A stretch of DNA of 64,000 nucleotides from Idiomarinaceae bacterium (lineage in GTDB: Bacteria; Pseudomonadota; Gammaproteobacteria; Enterobacterales; Alteromonadaceae). Position numbers and translations under genes: made by a program. The notes under the pieces are model-generated. The model searched no databases. It had not been told where the DNA came from and saw nothing but the letters and a program-made list of their open reading frames with translations. The stretch spans positions 51,043 through 115,042 of the forward strand of contig NYWU01000016.1 in assembly GCA_002685255.1 (NCBI GenBank), given 5' to 3'. This document shows, one piece after another, positions 18,122 to 27,439 of the stretch (position 1 is its first letter; every line of letters starts with the position of its first letter).

Positions 18122-19339
18122 ATGAGCGCACTTGCTGGTCAACATATTTTACTGGGTATCACCGGTGGCATCGCCGCCTATAAGATCCCTGAATTGATAC
18201 GTCGCCTTAAGGATGATGGTGCACAGGTGCGAGTGGTGTTAACCCATGGGGGAACGGCCTTTGTTACGCCTATGACGTTACAGGCGGTATCGGGTGAGGA
18301 AGTGCATAGTGAGTTACTCGACACGCAGGCAGAGGCCGGCATGGGTCACATTGAACTCGCTAAGTGGGCCGATATTGTCATGATTGCCCCTGCCAGTGCT
18401 AATGCCTTGGCTCGGCTAGCTCACGGCTTTGCCGACGATTTACTAAGCACAGTGTGTTTGGCGACTTCAGCGCCGGTACTAGTAGCCCCCGCGATGAATC
18501 AGCAGATGTGGCAACATCCCGCGGTACAAGCCAACATGAAACAACTGATTGCGCGCGGTGTGCGTGCGGTTGGACCTGAATCCGGATCGCAAGCATGTGG
18601 TGACGTGGGCGCCGGCCGCATGAGTGAGCCACACCAAATCAAAGAATTTATTATTGAGCAGTTGCAAGACAAGGCGGATCAGCCGCTCACAGGTGTTCAC
18701 CTTACCATCACAGCAGGACCGACACGGGAAGCCATTGATCCGGTGCGATACATCAGTAACCACAGCTCCGGCAAAATGGGGTTTGCGTTGGCGCAAGCAG
18801 CGGCCAAGTACGGCGCCAATGTGACACTCATTGCTGGGCCTGTCGACCTGCCAACACCGTCTGGCGTTAACCGTATCAATGTGGAATCGGCACGCGACAT
18901 GTTGGATGCTGCACTTGCTCAGCCATGTGATATTTTTATTGGCTGTGCTGCAGTAGCGGATTATCGGGTGGTTAATGTTGCCGAACACAAGATGAAAAAA
19001 TCCGCCCAGACGGGTGCACCTACACTGGAACTTGTCGAAAACCCCGATATTCTGAAAACCATCGCAGAACAAGCAACGGCGCCAATGTGTGTCGGTTTCG
19101 CCGCAGAAACACGGGATGTAGAAACCTATGCGATGGATAAACTAAAGCGTAAAAATTTGGCGCTCATCATCGCGAACGATGTGAGTAATAAGGACATTGG
19201 CTTTAATAGTGATGATAACGCTGTTGTGGTACTTAGTACTGACGACCGAGTGGTGTTTGAACAACAAACTAAAGCGTCGCTCGCCCACCAACTAACGCGC
19301 TATATTGCGAGCCACTTCCATAAGAATTTTCGTAAATAA
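18122..19339 (+). CDS. coaBC: Bifunctional phosphopantothenoylcysteine decarboxylase/synthase
   Basis: Carries out two successive steps of coenzyme A synthesis. The 405-residue protein has an N-terminal FMN-dependent CoaC domain (about 1-185) with catalytic H76, PAMNQQMW at 123-130 and C159 in ACGDVGAGRM. The C-terminal CoaB domain (about 190-405) has SSGKMG and HKMKK. Domain order and length are typical. It starts the coaBC-dut-slmA group. Confidence 0.96.
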   Translation: MSALAGQHILLGITGGIAAYKIPELIRRLKDDGAQVRVVLTHGGTAFVTPMTLQAVSGEEVHSELLDTQAEAGMGHIELAKWADIVMIAPASANALARLAHGFADDLLSTVCLATSAPVLVAPAMNQQMWQHPAVQANMKQLIARGVRAVGPESGSQACGDVGAGRMSEPHQIKEFIIEQLQDKADQPLTGVHLTITAGPTREAIDPVRYISNHSSGKMGFALAQAAAKYGANVTLIAGPVDLPTPSGVNRINVESARDMLDAALAQPCDIFIGCAAVADYRVVNVAEHKMKKSAQTGAPTLELVENPDILKTIAEQATAPMCVGFAAETRDVETYAMDKLKRKNLALIIANDVSNKDIGFNSDDNAVVVLSTDDRVVFEQQTKASLAHQLTRYIASHFHKNFRK

Positions 19340-19357
19340 TTGAGGAACCGAATCACT

Positions 19358-19813
19358 ATGACCTCGGTAGAAGTTAAAATACTGAATTCCAAAATTGGTA
19401 CCGATATTCCGCTTCCTGAATATGCCACAGCCGGCTCAGCAGGTATGGATCTTCGGGCATGTATCGATGCGCCAATGAATATTGCCGCGGGACAAACCGA
19501 ATTAATTGGTACGGGTATCGCGATGTATATCGGCGACCCCGGCTATGCGGCTACCTTATTACCACGATCAGGTTTAGGTCATAAACACGGTATCGTGCTC
19601 GGCAACCTGGTCGGTCTCATTGACTCTGACTATCAAGGCGAATTAAAGGTTTCAGTATGGAACCGTAGTGATAAGGATTATCTCATTGAGCCGGGCGATC
19701 GCATTGCACAGCTCGTTGTCGTACCCGTCGTTCAAGCACAACTTAAGGTTGTCGATGAATTTGCCACGAGCGATCGTGGCGAAGGCGGATTTGGCCATTC
19801 TGGTAAGCAATAA
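19358..19813 (+). CDS. dut: Deoxyuridine 5'-triphosphate nucleotidohydrolase
   Basis: Hydrolyses dUTP to dUMP, keeping uracil out of DNA and supplying thymidylate synthesis. The 151-residue trimeric-type dUTPase shows the five motifs: [40 protein letters not shown] and [16 protein letters not shown] at 19342-19347 supports ATG 19358; the upstream TTG frame does not add conserved sequence. It lies 18 bases after coaBC. Confidence 0.96.
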   Translation: MTSVEVKILNSKIGTDIPLPEYATAGSAGMDLRACIDAPMNIAAGQTELIGTGIAMYIGDPGYAATLLPRSGLGHKHGIVLGNLVGLIDSDYQGELKVSVWNRSDKDYLIEPGDRIAQLVVVPVVQAQLKVVDEFATSDRGEGGFGHSGKQ

Positions 19814-19829
19814 TTAATTGGATAACGCG

Positions 19830-20423
19830 ATGACACAACAAAAAAGAAACCGTCGTGAAGAAATTCTACAAGCCCTTGCCGCGATGTTGGAAACCAGTCC
19901 TGGACAGCGTATTACAACAGCTAAGTTGGCGGCTAACTTGGGCGTATCTGAAGCAGCGCTGTATCGTCATTTTCCATCGAAGGCGCGCATGTTCGAGGGA
20001 CTTATAGAGTTCGTCGAAGATACGCTGTTGAGCCGTATTAACTTAATTATGAACGAGGAAAAGGACACGCTAACCCGCTGCCAGACCATACTTAAGTTAG
20101 TGCTTACTTTCGCTGAAAGAAACCCTGGTATTACTCGTGTCATTTCAGGTGATGCTCTTATGGGCGAACATGATCGACTACGTCATCGAATAGAAGATTT
20201 GTTCAACCGCATTGAGTCACAACTTAAACAGGTGTTACGTGAAAAAGCACTGAGAGAGCAAAAACGGTTCGCTGTCGAAGAAGGCGTATTAGCTAACTTG
20301 TTGCTGTCATTCGCTGATGGAAAAATCAGCCAGTTTGTGCGCTCAGACTTCAAGCGCCTACCGACAGAACACTTTGATCAACAATGGCAACTTGTCGAAC
20401 AACAACTACTGGCTGCTTCATAG
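19830..20423 (+). CDS. slmA: Nucleoid occlusion factor SlmA
   Basis: TetR-family DNA-binding protein that blocks FtsZ ring assembly over the nucleoid. The 197-residue protein has [13 protein letters not shown] and the helix-turn-helix [20 protein letters not shown] in the first 60 residues, closely matching E. coli SlmA, followed by a helical dimerisation domain. ATG 19830 gives the family N-terminus; an in-frame TTG at 19818 is less likely. The gene ends inside a strong hairpin shared with the convergent gpsA end. Confidence 0.95.
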   Translation: MTQQKRNRREEILQALAAMLETSPGQRITTAKLAANLGVSEAALYRHFPSKARMFEGLIEFVEDTLLSRINLIMNEEKDTLTRCQTILKLVLTFAERNPGITRVISGDALMGEHDRLRHRIEDLFNRIESQLKQVLREKALREQKRFAVEEGVLANLLLSFADGKISQFVRSDFKRLPTEHFDQQWQLVEQQLLAAS

Positions 20424-20431
20424 CAGCCAGT
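20408..20431. terminator. Hairpin spanning the slmA stop codon
   Basis: Nine perfect base pairs (ACTGGCTGC / GCAGCCAGT) enclose a six-base loop, and the slmA TAG is partly in the loop and partly in the stem. It lies eight bases before the end of the convergent gpsA gene. No immediate T-run follows on either strand, so it is either a weak bidirectional terminator or a 3'-end stabilising structure. Confidence 0.6.
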
Positions 20432-20438
20432 GCCGTCA

Positions 20439-21440
20439 TCATTCGTTTTTCTTAGCTCGACTTAATAACGCGATAGCTGCTTCCTCTGGTGCCTTACCCT
20501 CATAAAGCACTTTATAAATCTGCTCGCAGATGGGCATTTCGCAGTTTTCACGATGCGCCAAAGAGACAACTTCTCGCGTATTACGATAGCCCTCGACCGC
20601 CTGTCCGATAGACGTCAAAGCCTCATCGACAGACTTGCCCTGACCCAGCGCTAAACCAAATCGACGATTACGTGACTGATTATCCGTACACGTGAGAATC
20701 AAGTCACCTAGACCTGCCATCCCGGTAAACGTCTCGCTTTTGGCACCCAGCTTCAGACCTAATCGGGTTAACTCCGCCAACCCACGAGTAATAAGCGCAG
20801 TGCGTGCGTTGGCGCCAAAACCAATGCCATCCGCCATACCGGCACCTATCGCGATCACGTTTTTTACTGCACCACCGAGTTGTACGCCGATGAAATCATC
20901 ATTAGTGTAGACTCGGAACGATCGCTCGCAATGTAGCATTTCCGAGAGTTCATCGACAAAGTCTTGGTCAGTTGATGACATCGAGATCGCGGTCGGCAAA
21001 CCCTTAGCCATTTCAATCGCAAAAGTCGGCCCTGACAAAACCGCTAACGCGTGCGTTTGACCAAGCGCTTCTTCAGCCACCTCGTAGAGTAAACGGCCGC
21101 TCTCTGGCTCTAAACCCTTGGTTGCCCACGCGACACGCGCATGGGGTTCTAACATTGGCTGTATGGTTTTTAAGATATCGGCAAACGCGTGACTTGGAAC
21201 AACCACGACCACATTTTTTACACCGTCGACCGCCTCGTTGATGTCAGCCGTTACTGCTAAACTCTCTGGAAACTTGCAACCCGGTAGGTAATGAGCGTTT
21301 TCACGGTGCTCTCGCATCGCCGCAACTTGTACTTGATCGCGCCCCCAAAGAAGCGTTTTAACACCTTTTCGGGCGAAACAAATAGCAAGGGCGGTGCCAT
21401 AAGACCCCGCCCCTAGAATCGCAACTTCTGCTTGCTTCAT
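20439..21440 (-). CDS. gpsA: Glycerol-3-phosphate dehydrogenase [NAD(P)+]
   Basis: Reduces dihydroxyacetone phosphate to sn-glycerol-3-phosphate for phospholipid synthesis. The 333-residue protein has the Rossmann motif GAGSYGTA at 10-17, [12 protein letters not shown] near 136-147 and the catalytic lysine K193 in [14 protein letters not shown] 21440 gives the family start, whereas a longer frame overlaps secB. Order secB-gpsA is as in E. coli. Confidence 0.96.
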   Translation of the reverse strand: MKQAEVAILGAGSYGTALAICFARKGVKTLLWGRDQVQVAAMREHRENAHYLPGCKFPESLAVTADINEAVDGVKNVVVVVPSHAFADILKTIQPMLEPHARVAWATKGLEPESGRLLYEVAEEALGQTHALAVLSGPTFAIEMAKGLPTAISMSSTDQDFVDELSEMLHCERSFRVYTNDDFIGVQLGGAVKNVIAIGAGMADGIGFGANARTALITRGLAELTRLGLKLGAKSETFTGMAGLGDLILTCTDNQSRNRRFGLALGQGKSVDEALTSIGQAVEGYRNTREVVSLAHRENCEMPICEQIYKVLYEGKAPEEAAIALLSRAKKNE

Positions 21441-21456
21441 ATTAAGCAACCAGTCC

Positions 21457-21951
21457 TTACGCGTCAGCTTGCTGTTGTTGCGCTTGCTGTTGCTGAACGT
21501 GTTGCGCGAAGATTGCGTCAAAGTTTACAGGCGCCAAGTTCAGCTGTGGGAAAGTCGCACGGTTAACCAAACTTGCTACACACTCACGTGCATATGGGAA
21601 CAAAATGTTCGGACAGAACGAACCTAATGTGTGCGCTAACTGACCTTCTTGAACCTCGTCACCGATTGTGAAGATACCGGCTTGATGAACTTCACAAAGA
21701 AATGCGACTTCTTCGCCTACTTTGTTAGTTGCAGTTAAAGTCAGTACAACTTCGTAAACGTTATCTTCAAGCTTTTCATGCTTAACGTTCATATCGAGTT
21801 TAAGATCTGGCTTCCACTCTTTACGGAATACTGAAGGCGAGTTAGGCGCTTCAAAAGAAACGTCTTTAGTGTAAACGCGTTGGATAGCAAACTGCGGTTG
21901 TTGTTGTTGATTTTCTGCAGTTGCGCCATTTGCTTGCTGTTCGTCAGCCAT
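21457..21951 (-). CDS. secB: Protein-export chaperone SecB
   Basis: Tetrameric cytosolic chaperone that keeps preproteins unfolded and delivers them to SecA. The 164-residue protein has [36 protein letters not shown] and a Gln-rich C-terminal tail. AGGAAG precedes ATG 21951. In E. coli grxC lies between secB and the rhodanese gene; here it is absent and an 82-base gap remains. Confidence 0.96.
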   Translation of the reverse strand: MADEQQANGATAENQQQQPQFAIQRVYTKDVSFEAPNSPSVFRKEWKPDLKLDMNVKHEKLEDNVYEVVLTLTATNKVGEEVAFLCEVHQAGIFTIGDEVQEGQLAHTLGSFCPNILFPYARECVASLVNRATFPQLNLAPVNFDAIFAQHVQQQQAQQQQADA

Positions 21952-22033
21952 GATGATACTTCCTATTAAAACGTTGGTTATTCACTAAACTAAATTGTCG
22001 GTTACCGACTTTAGCTAAATTTTTAATTAAAAA

Positions 22034-22465
22034 CTACTTTCCTGTTGCAATGGGTAACTTATCATTGCGCCAAGCATTCATGCCACCTGCTAGGACAGCG
22101 ACTTGGTTAAAGCCTTGTTCTTGTAAACTTTTAGCGACCGAGATCGCAGTATGTCCAGTGTTGCATACCAATACAATGGGGGCATCCTTAAACTTTTCAA
22201 TAGCATGCACTTTTTTGTCTTTGATCTGCTGTTGTGGCAACGATACCGCACCACTCACATGCCCCTTGCGGTATTCGTCAGTCGAGCGAATATCAACAAA
22301 CACACCGTTTTCACGGTTAGTCCAGATGATCGCTTGTTGCGCCTGTAACTGCTTGATACCTTGCATCGTAGAGCGAATAGTCATAATGATTAACGCGAGC
22401 AAAAGAACAATCCATAGTCCGCTCATGAATGGATTATTCGCTACAAATGTCATTAGTTGTTGCAT
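22034..22465 (-). CDS. yibN: Membrane-anchored rhodanese-like protein (YibN type)
   Basis: A 143-residue single-domain rhodanese with an N-terminal membrane helix (about 15-31) and the active-site loop C101-NTGHTA. It probably handles sulfane sulfur at the inner membrane, though the physiological acceptor is unknown. The place between secB and the divergent gpmI matches E. coli yibN. Confidence 0.88.
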   Translation of the reverse strand: MQQLMTFVANNPFMSGLWIVLLLALIIMTIRSTMQGIKQLQAQQAIIWTNRENGVFVDIRSTDEYRKGHVSGAVSLPQQQIKDKKVHAIEKFKDAPIVLVCNTGHTAISVAKSLQEQGFNQVAVLAGGMNAWRNDKLPIATGK

Positions 22466-22510
22466 GCTAACTCGTTTATTTATTCGGTTAATGGTGACCC
22501 CTCACAGATG

Positions 22511-22548
22511 GAGGGTATGTCCTTTTAGAGGGTGAAAGTATACCCTCT
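22511..22548. promoter_or_regulatory. Competing inverted repeats upstream of gpmI
   Basis: GAGGGTAT at 22511-22518 and AGAGGGT at 22527-22533 can each pair with the same downstream arm (ATACCCTC at 22540-22547, ACCCTCT at 22542-22548). The two hairpins are mutually exclusive. They lie between divergent yibN and gpmI, about 100 bases before gpmI. Function unknown: possibly a repressor site or a leader switch. Confidence 0.4.
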
Positions 22549-22598
22549 GAAGCCCTAACTACCAATAGCAAATCGAGTGGATGCGAAATAGTCAGAAA

Positions 22599-22612
22599 TC
22601 CAGTAAACTGGA
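22599..22612. promoter_or_regulatory. Palindrome upstream of gpmI
   Basis: TCCAGT-AA-ACTGGA is a perfect 6-2-6 palindrome about 40 bases before the gpmI start, within the region expected for its promoter or 5' leader. I do not recognise the cognate regulator. Confidence 0.35.
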
Positions 22613-22651
22613 CAAAATTGATTTTCGCTTTCAAGCGCATAGGTAGTCGAT

Positions 22652-24184
22652 ATGGCATATGATAAAAAACCTTTGGTTTTGATGATCTTAGATGGTTGGG
22701 GATACCGTGATTCAGCTCCAGACAACGCGATAACTGCGGCAACTACGCCAGTGATGGATCGGTTGTGGAACGACTACCCTCACTGTTTAGTCGACGGCTC
22801 AGGTGGCGCTGTTGGTTTGCCAGATGGCCAAATGGGCAATTCAGAAGTAGGCCACGTTAATTTGGGAGCAGGTCGCGTTGTTTACCAAGACTTCACGCGC
22901 ATTTCGCAAAGCATAAAAACTGGCGAGTTTTTCGATAATCCTGTGTTAACTGAAAACGTTGAGCAGGCGATTACTAAGAACCGTGCGGTTCATATCATGG
23001 GCCTACTTTCCGCTGGGGGCGTTCACAGTCATGAGGAGCACCTCATGGCGATGGTTGAGTTGGCCCATAAGAAAGGTGCTCAACAGATATATGTTCATGG
23101 CTTCCTCGACGGTCGTGATACACCGCCTAAGTCAGCGCGTCCTTCCATTGAGAAGTTTGAAGCATTGTTTGAGCGCTTGGGTGTGGGCCGTTTTGCCTCA
23201 TTGTCGGGTCGCTTTTACGCGATGGATCGCGATAATCGCTGGGAGCGCATCGAAGGTGCGTTTAACGCAGTTTATCATGGACGTGCTGAACAGCATGCCA
23301 ATAATGCGCTGAATGCCCTCGCCGACGCTTATGAACGTGGCGAGTCCGATGAGTTTGTCAGCCCAGTGGTCATTGGAGAGCCGGCCGCGATAGAGGACGG
23401 TGATGCGGTGTTCTTTATGAATTTCCGCGCTGATCGGGCGCGCGAAATGACACGTGCGTTTATTGATAATGAACTTGATACGTTTGAGCGTGGCATTCGC
23501 AAACAACTCAGTGGTTTTGTCATGCTGACTCAGTATGCGGATGAATTTGATACCCCCTGCGCCTTTCCACCTGTAAGACTCGATAATGTTTTAGGCGAGT
23601 GGTTGGCAAAGCACAATAAAACGCAACTGCGCATTTCTGAAACTGAAAAGTACGCGCATGTTACATTCTTCTTTAGCGGAGGACGCGAAGAAGAGTTTGA
23701 TGGCGAACAGCGCAAACTCATTCCGTCACCTAAAGTAAAAACCTACGACCTGCAACCTGAAATGAGTTCAGAACAGCTCACTGATGCGATCGTTGAGGCC
23801 GTTGATGGACAACAGTACGACGTCATTATTTGTAACTACCCCAATGGTGATATGGTCGGTCATACGGGTAACTTTGATGCAGCAGTGAAGGCCTGTGAAG
23901 CTGTTGACCGATCTGTGGGACGCGTGGTTGAAGCGTTACAAAAAGTCGGTGGCGAATGTCTTATTACCGCTGATCACGGTAACGCTGAACAGATGAGCGA
24001 CCCTAGCACTGGTCAAGCCCACACGGCACACACCAGCGAGCTTGTTCCATTTATTTATGTGGGTCGTCATGCAACACCACGTAATGGCATTCTCTCTGAT
24101 GTAGCGCCTACCATGTTGCATCTAATGGGGCTTGAACAGCCAAACGAAATGACGGGTAAAACGCTCATGCAACTGGACGATTAA
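22652..24184 (+). CDS. gpmI: 2,3-bisphosphoglycerate-independent phosphoglycerate mutase
   Basis: Interconverts 3- and 2-phosphoglycerate in glycolysis and gluconeogenesis using two Mn ions and a phosphoserine. The 510-residue protein has metal ligand D14, catalytic S64 in [15 protein letters not shown], and ADHGNAEQM in the C-terminal phosphatase domain. It heads a gpmI-envC-yibQ group. Confidence 0.96.
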   Translation: MAYDKKPLVLMILDGWGYRDSAPDNAITAATTPVMDRLWNDYPHCLVDGSGGAVGLPDGQMGNSEVGHVNLGAGRVVYQDFTRISQSIKTGEFFDNPVLTENVEQAITKNRAVHIMGLLSAGGVHSHEEHLMAMVELAHKKGAQQIYVHGFLDGRDTPPKSARPSIEKFEALFERLGVGRFASLSGRFYAMDRDNRWERIEGAFNAVYHGRAEQHANNALNALADAYERGESDEFVSPVVIGEPAAIEDGDAVFFMNFRADRAREMTRAFIDNELDTFERGIRKQLSGFVMLTQYADEFDTPCAFPPVRLDNVLGEWLAKHNKTQLRISETEKYAHVTFFFSGGREEEFDGEQRKLIPSPKVKTYDLQPEMSSEQLTDAIVEAVDGQQYDVIICNYPNGDMVGHTGNFDAAVKACEAVDRSVGRVVEALQKVGGECLITADHGNAEQMSDPSTGQAHTAHTSELVPFIYVGRHATPRNGILSDVAPTMLHLMGLEQPNEMTGKTLMQLDD

Positions 24185-24187
24185 TTG

Positions 24188-25330
24188 ATGCTGAAACCTG
24201 TTGCGTGGGGCCTTCTTCTCGCCTTTTCTTTGTTCTCGGCTATAGCGCTTGCCCAACAGCCGACTGAGCAAACAAAGGCTGAAAAACAGGCAGAACTTAA
24301 AGCAATTCAAGCCGAGATTGAATCTCGGCTTGAGGCTTTTGAGTCACGCAAACAAGCGCTCACATCAAGTCAACAAGCGCTTAAGAAACTGGAGTTACGC
24401 ACCGCCAAGCTCGCTGAGGCACTACAAAACACGCGACAACGGTTACAACAGTTGGAAAGCGAGATCGGCAATAATGAAGCCGAGCAAACGCGGCTCGAAG
24501 CCGATATCCGTGACCAACTGAACGCGTTGAAAGATCAGGTCATCGCGGCCTATGCAAACGGCGATTACGACTATCTCAAACTGCTTCTGAACCAGCAAAA
24601 GGCATCCTCTTTAGAGCGTCAACTGACTTATTATAAGTACCTTAACGATGCCCGTATTGCAGCCATCGATAGCTTAAAACAAACACAGGCTCAATTAGAA
24701 CAGGTTAAACAAGCGCTGCAGACACAATATCAGCAGCAAACCGAGCTACGCGCTGAACAAACAGCACAACGCTCGGCACTGACCGAGCAACAAGAAAAGC
24801 AAGAGCAAGCGATTGCTAAGCTACGCAATGAACAACGCTCAGAGGAAGAAAAAATCGCTGAGTTACGAAGTAGCCAAGCTGAACTGGAGCAGGTTATCGC
24901 AGCAATTGAAGAGGCACTTAGTGATCGCATTGAGTTAATCGGATTGAAGCCTATAAAAGCGAGCTTACGGTGGCCGACCAATGGTAAAGTGCAGCGTTTG
25001 TTCGGTGAACGTCGTGAGGGACCTATCCGTTGGAAAGGCGTACTCATTGATGGCGAACAGGGGCAAAGCATCCGTAGCATTGCCGACGGTCGTGTTGTTT
25101 TTGCTGACTGGTTACGCGGATTCGGGCTAGTCATAGTGATCGATCACGGTGAGGGCTATATGAGCCTCTACGGATACAATCAAGTGATATTCAAGAATGT
25201 TGGTGAAGAGGTACAACAGAACGAGGAAATTGCACTGATGGGTCAAAGCGGCGCACAAAATTCACCAGCACTGTATTTCGAAATCCGCTTTAAAGGTCAA
25301 CCGGAAAATCCAACCCAATGGATCCGCTAA
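24188..25330 (+). CDS. envC: Murein hydrolase activator EnvC
   Basis: Periplasmic septal factor that activates amidases for daughter-cell separation, in the FtsEX pathway also encoded here. The 380-residue protein has a signal peptide (about 1-22, ALA then QQ), a long coiled coil (about 28-240) and a C-terminal LytM/M23-like domain (about 265-380). The usual zinc ligands are replaced (VLIDG, LYFEIR), as expected for an activator without its own hydrolase activity. ATG 24188 is taken; TTG 24185 is also in frame. It follows gpmI immediately. Confidence 0.93.
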   Translation: MLKPVAWGLLLAFSLFSAIALAQQPTEQTKAEKQAELKAIQAEIESRLEAFESRKQALTSSQQALKKLELRTAKLAEALQNTRQRLQQLESEIGNNEAEQTRLEADIRDQLNALKDQVIAAYANGDYDYLKLLLNQQKASSLERQLTYYKYLNDARIAAIDSLKQTQAQLEQVKQALQTQYQQQTELRAEQTAQRSALTEQQEKQEQAIAKLRNEQRSEEEKIAELRSSQAELEQVIAAIEEALSDRIELIGLKPIKASLRWPTNGKVQRLFGERREGPIRWKGVLIDGEQGQSIRSIADGRVVFADWLRGFGLVIVIDHGEGYMSLYGYNQVIFKNVGEEVQQNEEIALMGQSGAQNSPALYFEIRFKGQPENPTQWIR

Positions 25331-25335
25331 CTGCT

Positions 25336-26094
25336 ATGCGCCGCTACTTTTATCTGGTTTTCCTGAGCATTTTATTGACCACGCCTGTGGTCGCTGCCGA
25401 TAAAATTGCGATTATCATTGATGATATCGGCAACCACCCTGAAGATTTAGCGGCAGCTGAATTACCTGGTGACGTAACTTTTGCCGTATTACCTTTTACG
25501 CCTTACGGAAGGTCTTTTGCCCTGAAAGCGCATCATCAAGGCAAACAAATTATGGCGCATGTTCCAATGCAAGCATTAGCGGGTAACGCATTGGGCTTGG
25601 GTGCACTTACATCTGATATGTCGAATGCCGAGATCAAGCTAAAACTCCGCCAAGTATTAGATGATATTCCTTACGTGGCTGGTATTAATAATCATATGGG
25701 TAGTCAACTCACACAACTTACACAACCCATGCAAGCGGTGATGGAGTCACTAAAGAATCATGACCTGTACTTCGTGGATAGCCGCACCACTGAGTATACT
25801 GTCGCCGAACAAATCGCCCAGCGCTATCAGGTGCCTGTCGCGCGCCGTCATGTTTTTATCGATAACGAAACAAGTGAGCGTTACCTTACTCAGCAATTTG
25901 ACGAATTAATCCGCATTGCTCACCAACAAGGTACGGCGATAGCTATCGGGCATCCCTACCCCGAAACAATTGCTTTTTTGAAGAGACGCTTAGGTTCGTT
26001 AGATCAGGATGGCGTGCAATTAGTCTTTGCGTCGGAACTAACGATTAAAAGCGATTCAAGCATTCCCAGTAGCGTGCTCGAGACGAGTCAATAA
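25336..26094 (+). CDS. yibQ: Divergent polysaccharide deacetylase family protein (YibQ)
   Basis: A secreted protein of about 252 residues with a signal peptide (about 1-20) and a NodB-like fold: IIIDDIGNHPEDL near the N-terminus, NNHMGSQLT in the middle and GHPYPETI toward the end. YibQ proteins accompany EnvC across gammaproteobacteria, but their substrate is unknown. ATG 25336 lies just after the envC stop; ATG 25318 would overlap envC and weaken the signal peptide. The 3' end overlaps the convergent YkgJ-family gene by 39 bases. Confidence 0.87.
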   Translation: MRRYFYLVFLSILLTTPVVAADKIAIIIDDIGNHPEDLAAAELPGDVTFAVLPFTPYGRSFALKAHHQGKQIMAHVPMQALAGNALGLGALTSDMSNAEIKLKLRQVLDDIPYVAGINNHMGSQLTQLTQPMQAVMESLKNHDLYFVDSRTTEYTVAEQIAQRYQVPVARRHVFIDNETSERYLTQQFDELIRIAHQQGTAIAIGHPYPETIAFLKRRLGSLDQDGVQLVFASELTIKSDSSIPSSVLETSQ

Positions 26095-26313
26095 AATAAG
26101 CGCTTGCTCACGGTTATCACCACACACATCGTGCGTCGCATCAAAATCGGAGCACACCTGAGGTCGGCGTGGATCACCAAACAAACGACACAGGTTATCG
26201 TCGTCAAGCTGAACGCAGCGTTCACCTGCCTTTTTTCCCTCTGGCATTCCAGGAATCGGTGAACTGATGGAAGGCGCAATGCAGCAGGCGCCACACCCCA
26301 AACGACAATCCAT
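26056..26313 (-). CDS. YkgJ-family cysteine-cluster protein
   Basis: An 85-residue protein with eight cysteines: C3, C7 and C10-C11 in MDCRLGCGACC, then ERCVQL, NLCRLFG, VCSDF and a DVCG motif. This is the metal-binding pattern of the UPF0153/YkgJ zinc- or iron-chelating family. AGGGGG lies five bases before ATG 26313; the GTG two codons earlier overlaps that ribosome site and is rejected. Role unknown. Confidence 0.87.
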   Translation of the reverse strand: MDCRLGCGACCIAPSISSPIPGMPEGKKAGERCVQLDDDNLCRLFGDPRRPQVCSDFDATHDVCGDNREQALILLTRLEHATGNA

Positions 26314-26350
26314 GAACACCCCCTAAACAATAAGTGGCAAGCAGAAACGA

Positions 26351-26377
26351 AAAAGGCGCTACTTTCGTAGCGCCTTT
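26351..26377 (-). terminator. Rho-independent terminator of rpoH
   Basis: Eleven perfect base pairs (AAAGGCGCTAC / GTAGCGCCTTT) enclose a four-base loop. On the minus strand the stem runs into T-rich sequence. It lies about 20 bases past the rpoH stop. Confidence 0.85.
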
Positions 26378-26396
26378 CAAGATAATTCAAAGTCAG

Positions 26397-27257
26397 TTAA
26401 GACATCGCTGCACGAAGTTTTTTCATCGCATTTTGCTCGAGTTGACGCACTCGTTCAGCCGATACCTCATACTTTGCAGCAAGATCGTGCAATGTTGATT
26501 TGTTCTCGGACAACCAACGTGATTGAACGATATCTTGGCTACGCTCATCAAGGCTACTCATCGCTGAGAACAACTTCTTCTGAGTATGCGCTTCGTAGTC
26601 TTCAGTTTCGATCTCTTCTGCAAGATCCGAGCGCTTATCCTCGAGATACATCGCAGGTGAGTATGTCGAACCTTCTTTAGAATCGTCATCGTCAGAACTC
26701 AGTTCAAACGCTTGGTCATGGGCGCTCATTCGCGCTTCCATTTCCATGACTTCTTTGCTCGAAACACCCAGCTCTTTCGCCACTGTTTCGACTTCGTCTT
26801 GATTGAACCAGCCTAAGCGCTTCTTCATCTTACGCAAATTGAAAAACAATTTGCGCTGCGCTTTGGTGGTCGCTACTTTAACGACTCGCCAATTACGCAA
26901 TACATATTCGTGAATCTCTGCCTTAATCCAATGCACAGCAAATGAAACAAGGCGCACGCCCACTTCTGGGTTGAAGCGTTTTACCGCTTTCATCAGGCCG
27001 ATGTTACCTTCTTGAATCAAATCCGCTTGCGGCAGGCCGTAACCAGAATAGCCACGGGCGATATGCACGACAAAACGTAGATGCGACATGATTAACTCTT
27101 TCGCCGCGTCTAAGTCTTTATCTTCCTGCAAACGTTTTGCCAACGCTTTTTCTTTCTCTGCGCTCAGCATTGGAATGCGGTTGACTGACTGAATGTAACC
27201 GTCAAGACCCCCGCCCTGAGGGACCGATAAAGCCATGGTTTTTAATTCAGTGCTCAT
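26397..27257 (-). CDS. rpoH: RNA polymerase heat-shock sigma factor sigma-32
   Basis: Directs RNA polymerase to heat-shock promoters. The 286-residue protein has sigma region 2 ([17 protein letters not shown], about 79-95), the diagnostic RpoH box QRKLFFNLR at 134-142, and region 4 helix-turn-helix near the C-terminus ([19 protein letters not shown]). AGAGG precedes ATG 27257. It stands after ftsX as in E. coli, with its own sigma-70-like and sigma-E-like promoters upstream. Confidence 0.97.
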   Translation of the reverse strand: MSTELKTMALSVPQGGGLDGYIQSVNRIPMLSAEKEKALAKRLQEDKDLDAAKELIMSHLRFVVHIARGYSGYGLPQADLIQEGNIGLMKAVKRFNPEVGVRLVSFAVHWIKAEIHEYVLRNWRVVKVATTKAQRKLFFNLRKMKKRLGWFNQDEVETVAKELGVSSKEVMEMEARMSAHDQAFELSSDDDDSKEGSTYSPAMYLEDKRSDLAEEIETEDYEAHTQKKLFSAMSSLDERSQDIVQSRWLSENKSTLHDLAAKYEVSAERVRQLEQNAMKKLRAAMS

Positions 27258-27307
27258 TTAACAACCTCTAATTACTCACTACATGTATCGACTAGCATAG
27301 CCTATCC

Positions 27308-27336
27308 GTATGACCGTTTTTTTACACACAAGTTCC
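27308..27336 (-). promoter_or_regulatory. Predicted sigma-E promoter of rpoH
   Basis: On the minus strand a perfect sigma-E -35 element GGAACTT is followed by a 16-base spacer with an A-tract and then TCATAC. This matches the layout GGAACTT-N16-TCTGA and strongly resembles the sigma-E-dependent P3 promoter of E. coli rpoH as I recall it. The predicted transcript begins about 44 bases before the rpoH start. Confidence 0.7.
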
Positions 27337-27392
27337 GTTCAGCGCAACAGGTCGTCATTGCTGGACCCGAAAAAACAATCGCCAAGAATCTC

Positions 27393-27420
27393 AGTATAAC
27401 GCGCATGTTTGTCAACGCAA
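27393..27420 (-). promoter_or_regulatory. Predicted sigma-70 promoter of rpoH
   Basis: On the minus strand TTGCGT and TATACT are separated by 16 bases. It lies upstream of the sigma-E-like promoter and just past the ftsX stop, so rpoH would have two differently controlled promoters. The -35 lies inside a 6-1-6 palindrome. Confidence 0.5.
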
Positions 27421-27428
27421 GTCTTGCG
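27416..27428. promoter_or_regulatory. Palindrome over the rpoH -35 element
   Basis: CGCAAG-T-CTTGCG is a perfect 13-base palindrome that covers the predicted -35 hexamer of the distal rpoH promoter. A second inverted repeat (GATCG-TTTT-CGATC, 27428-27441) touches it and spans the ftsX stop. It may be a repressor site or a terminator remnant. Confidence 0.35.
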
Positions 27429-27439
27429 ATCGTTTTCGA

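Noticed and set aside
18479..19072. 197-codon minus-strand frame opposite coaBC
   Set aside because: Composition and lack of start signal fit an antisense shadow of the well-supported coaBC gene.
24730..25134. 134-codon minus-strand frame opposite envC
   Set aside because: Ser/Cys-rich low-complexity translation of the Gln/Glu-rich coiled-coil codons; an antisense artefact.
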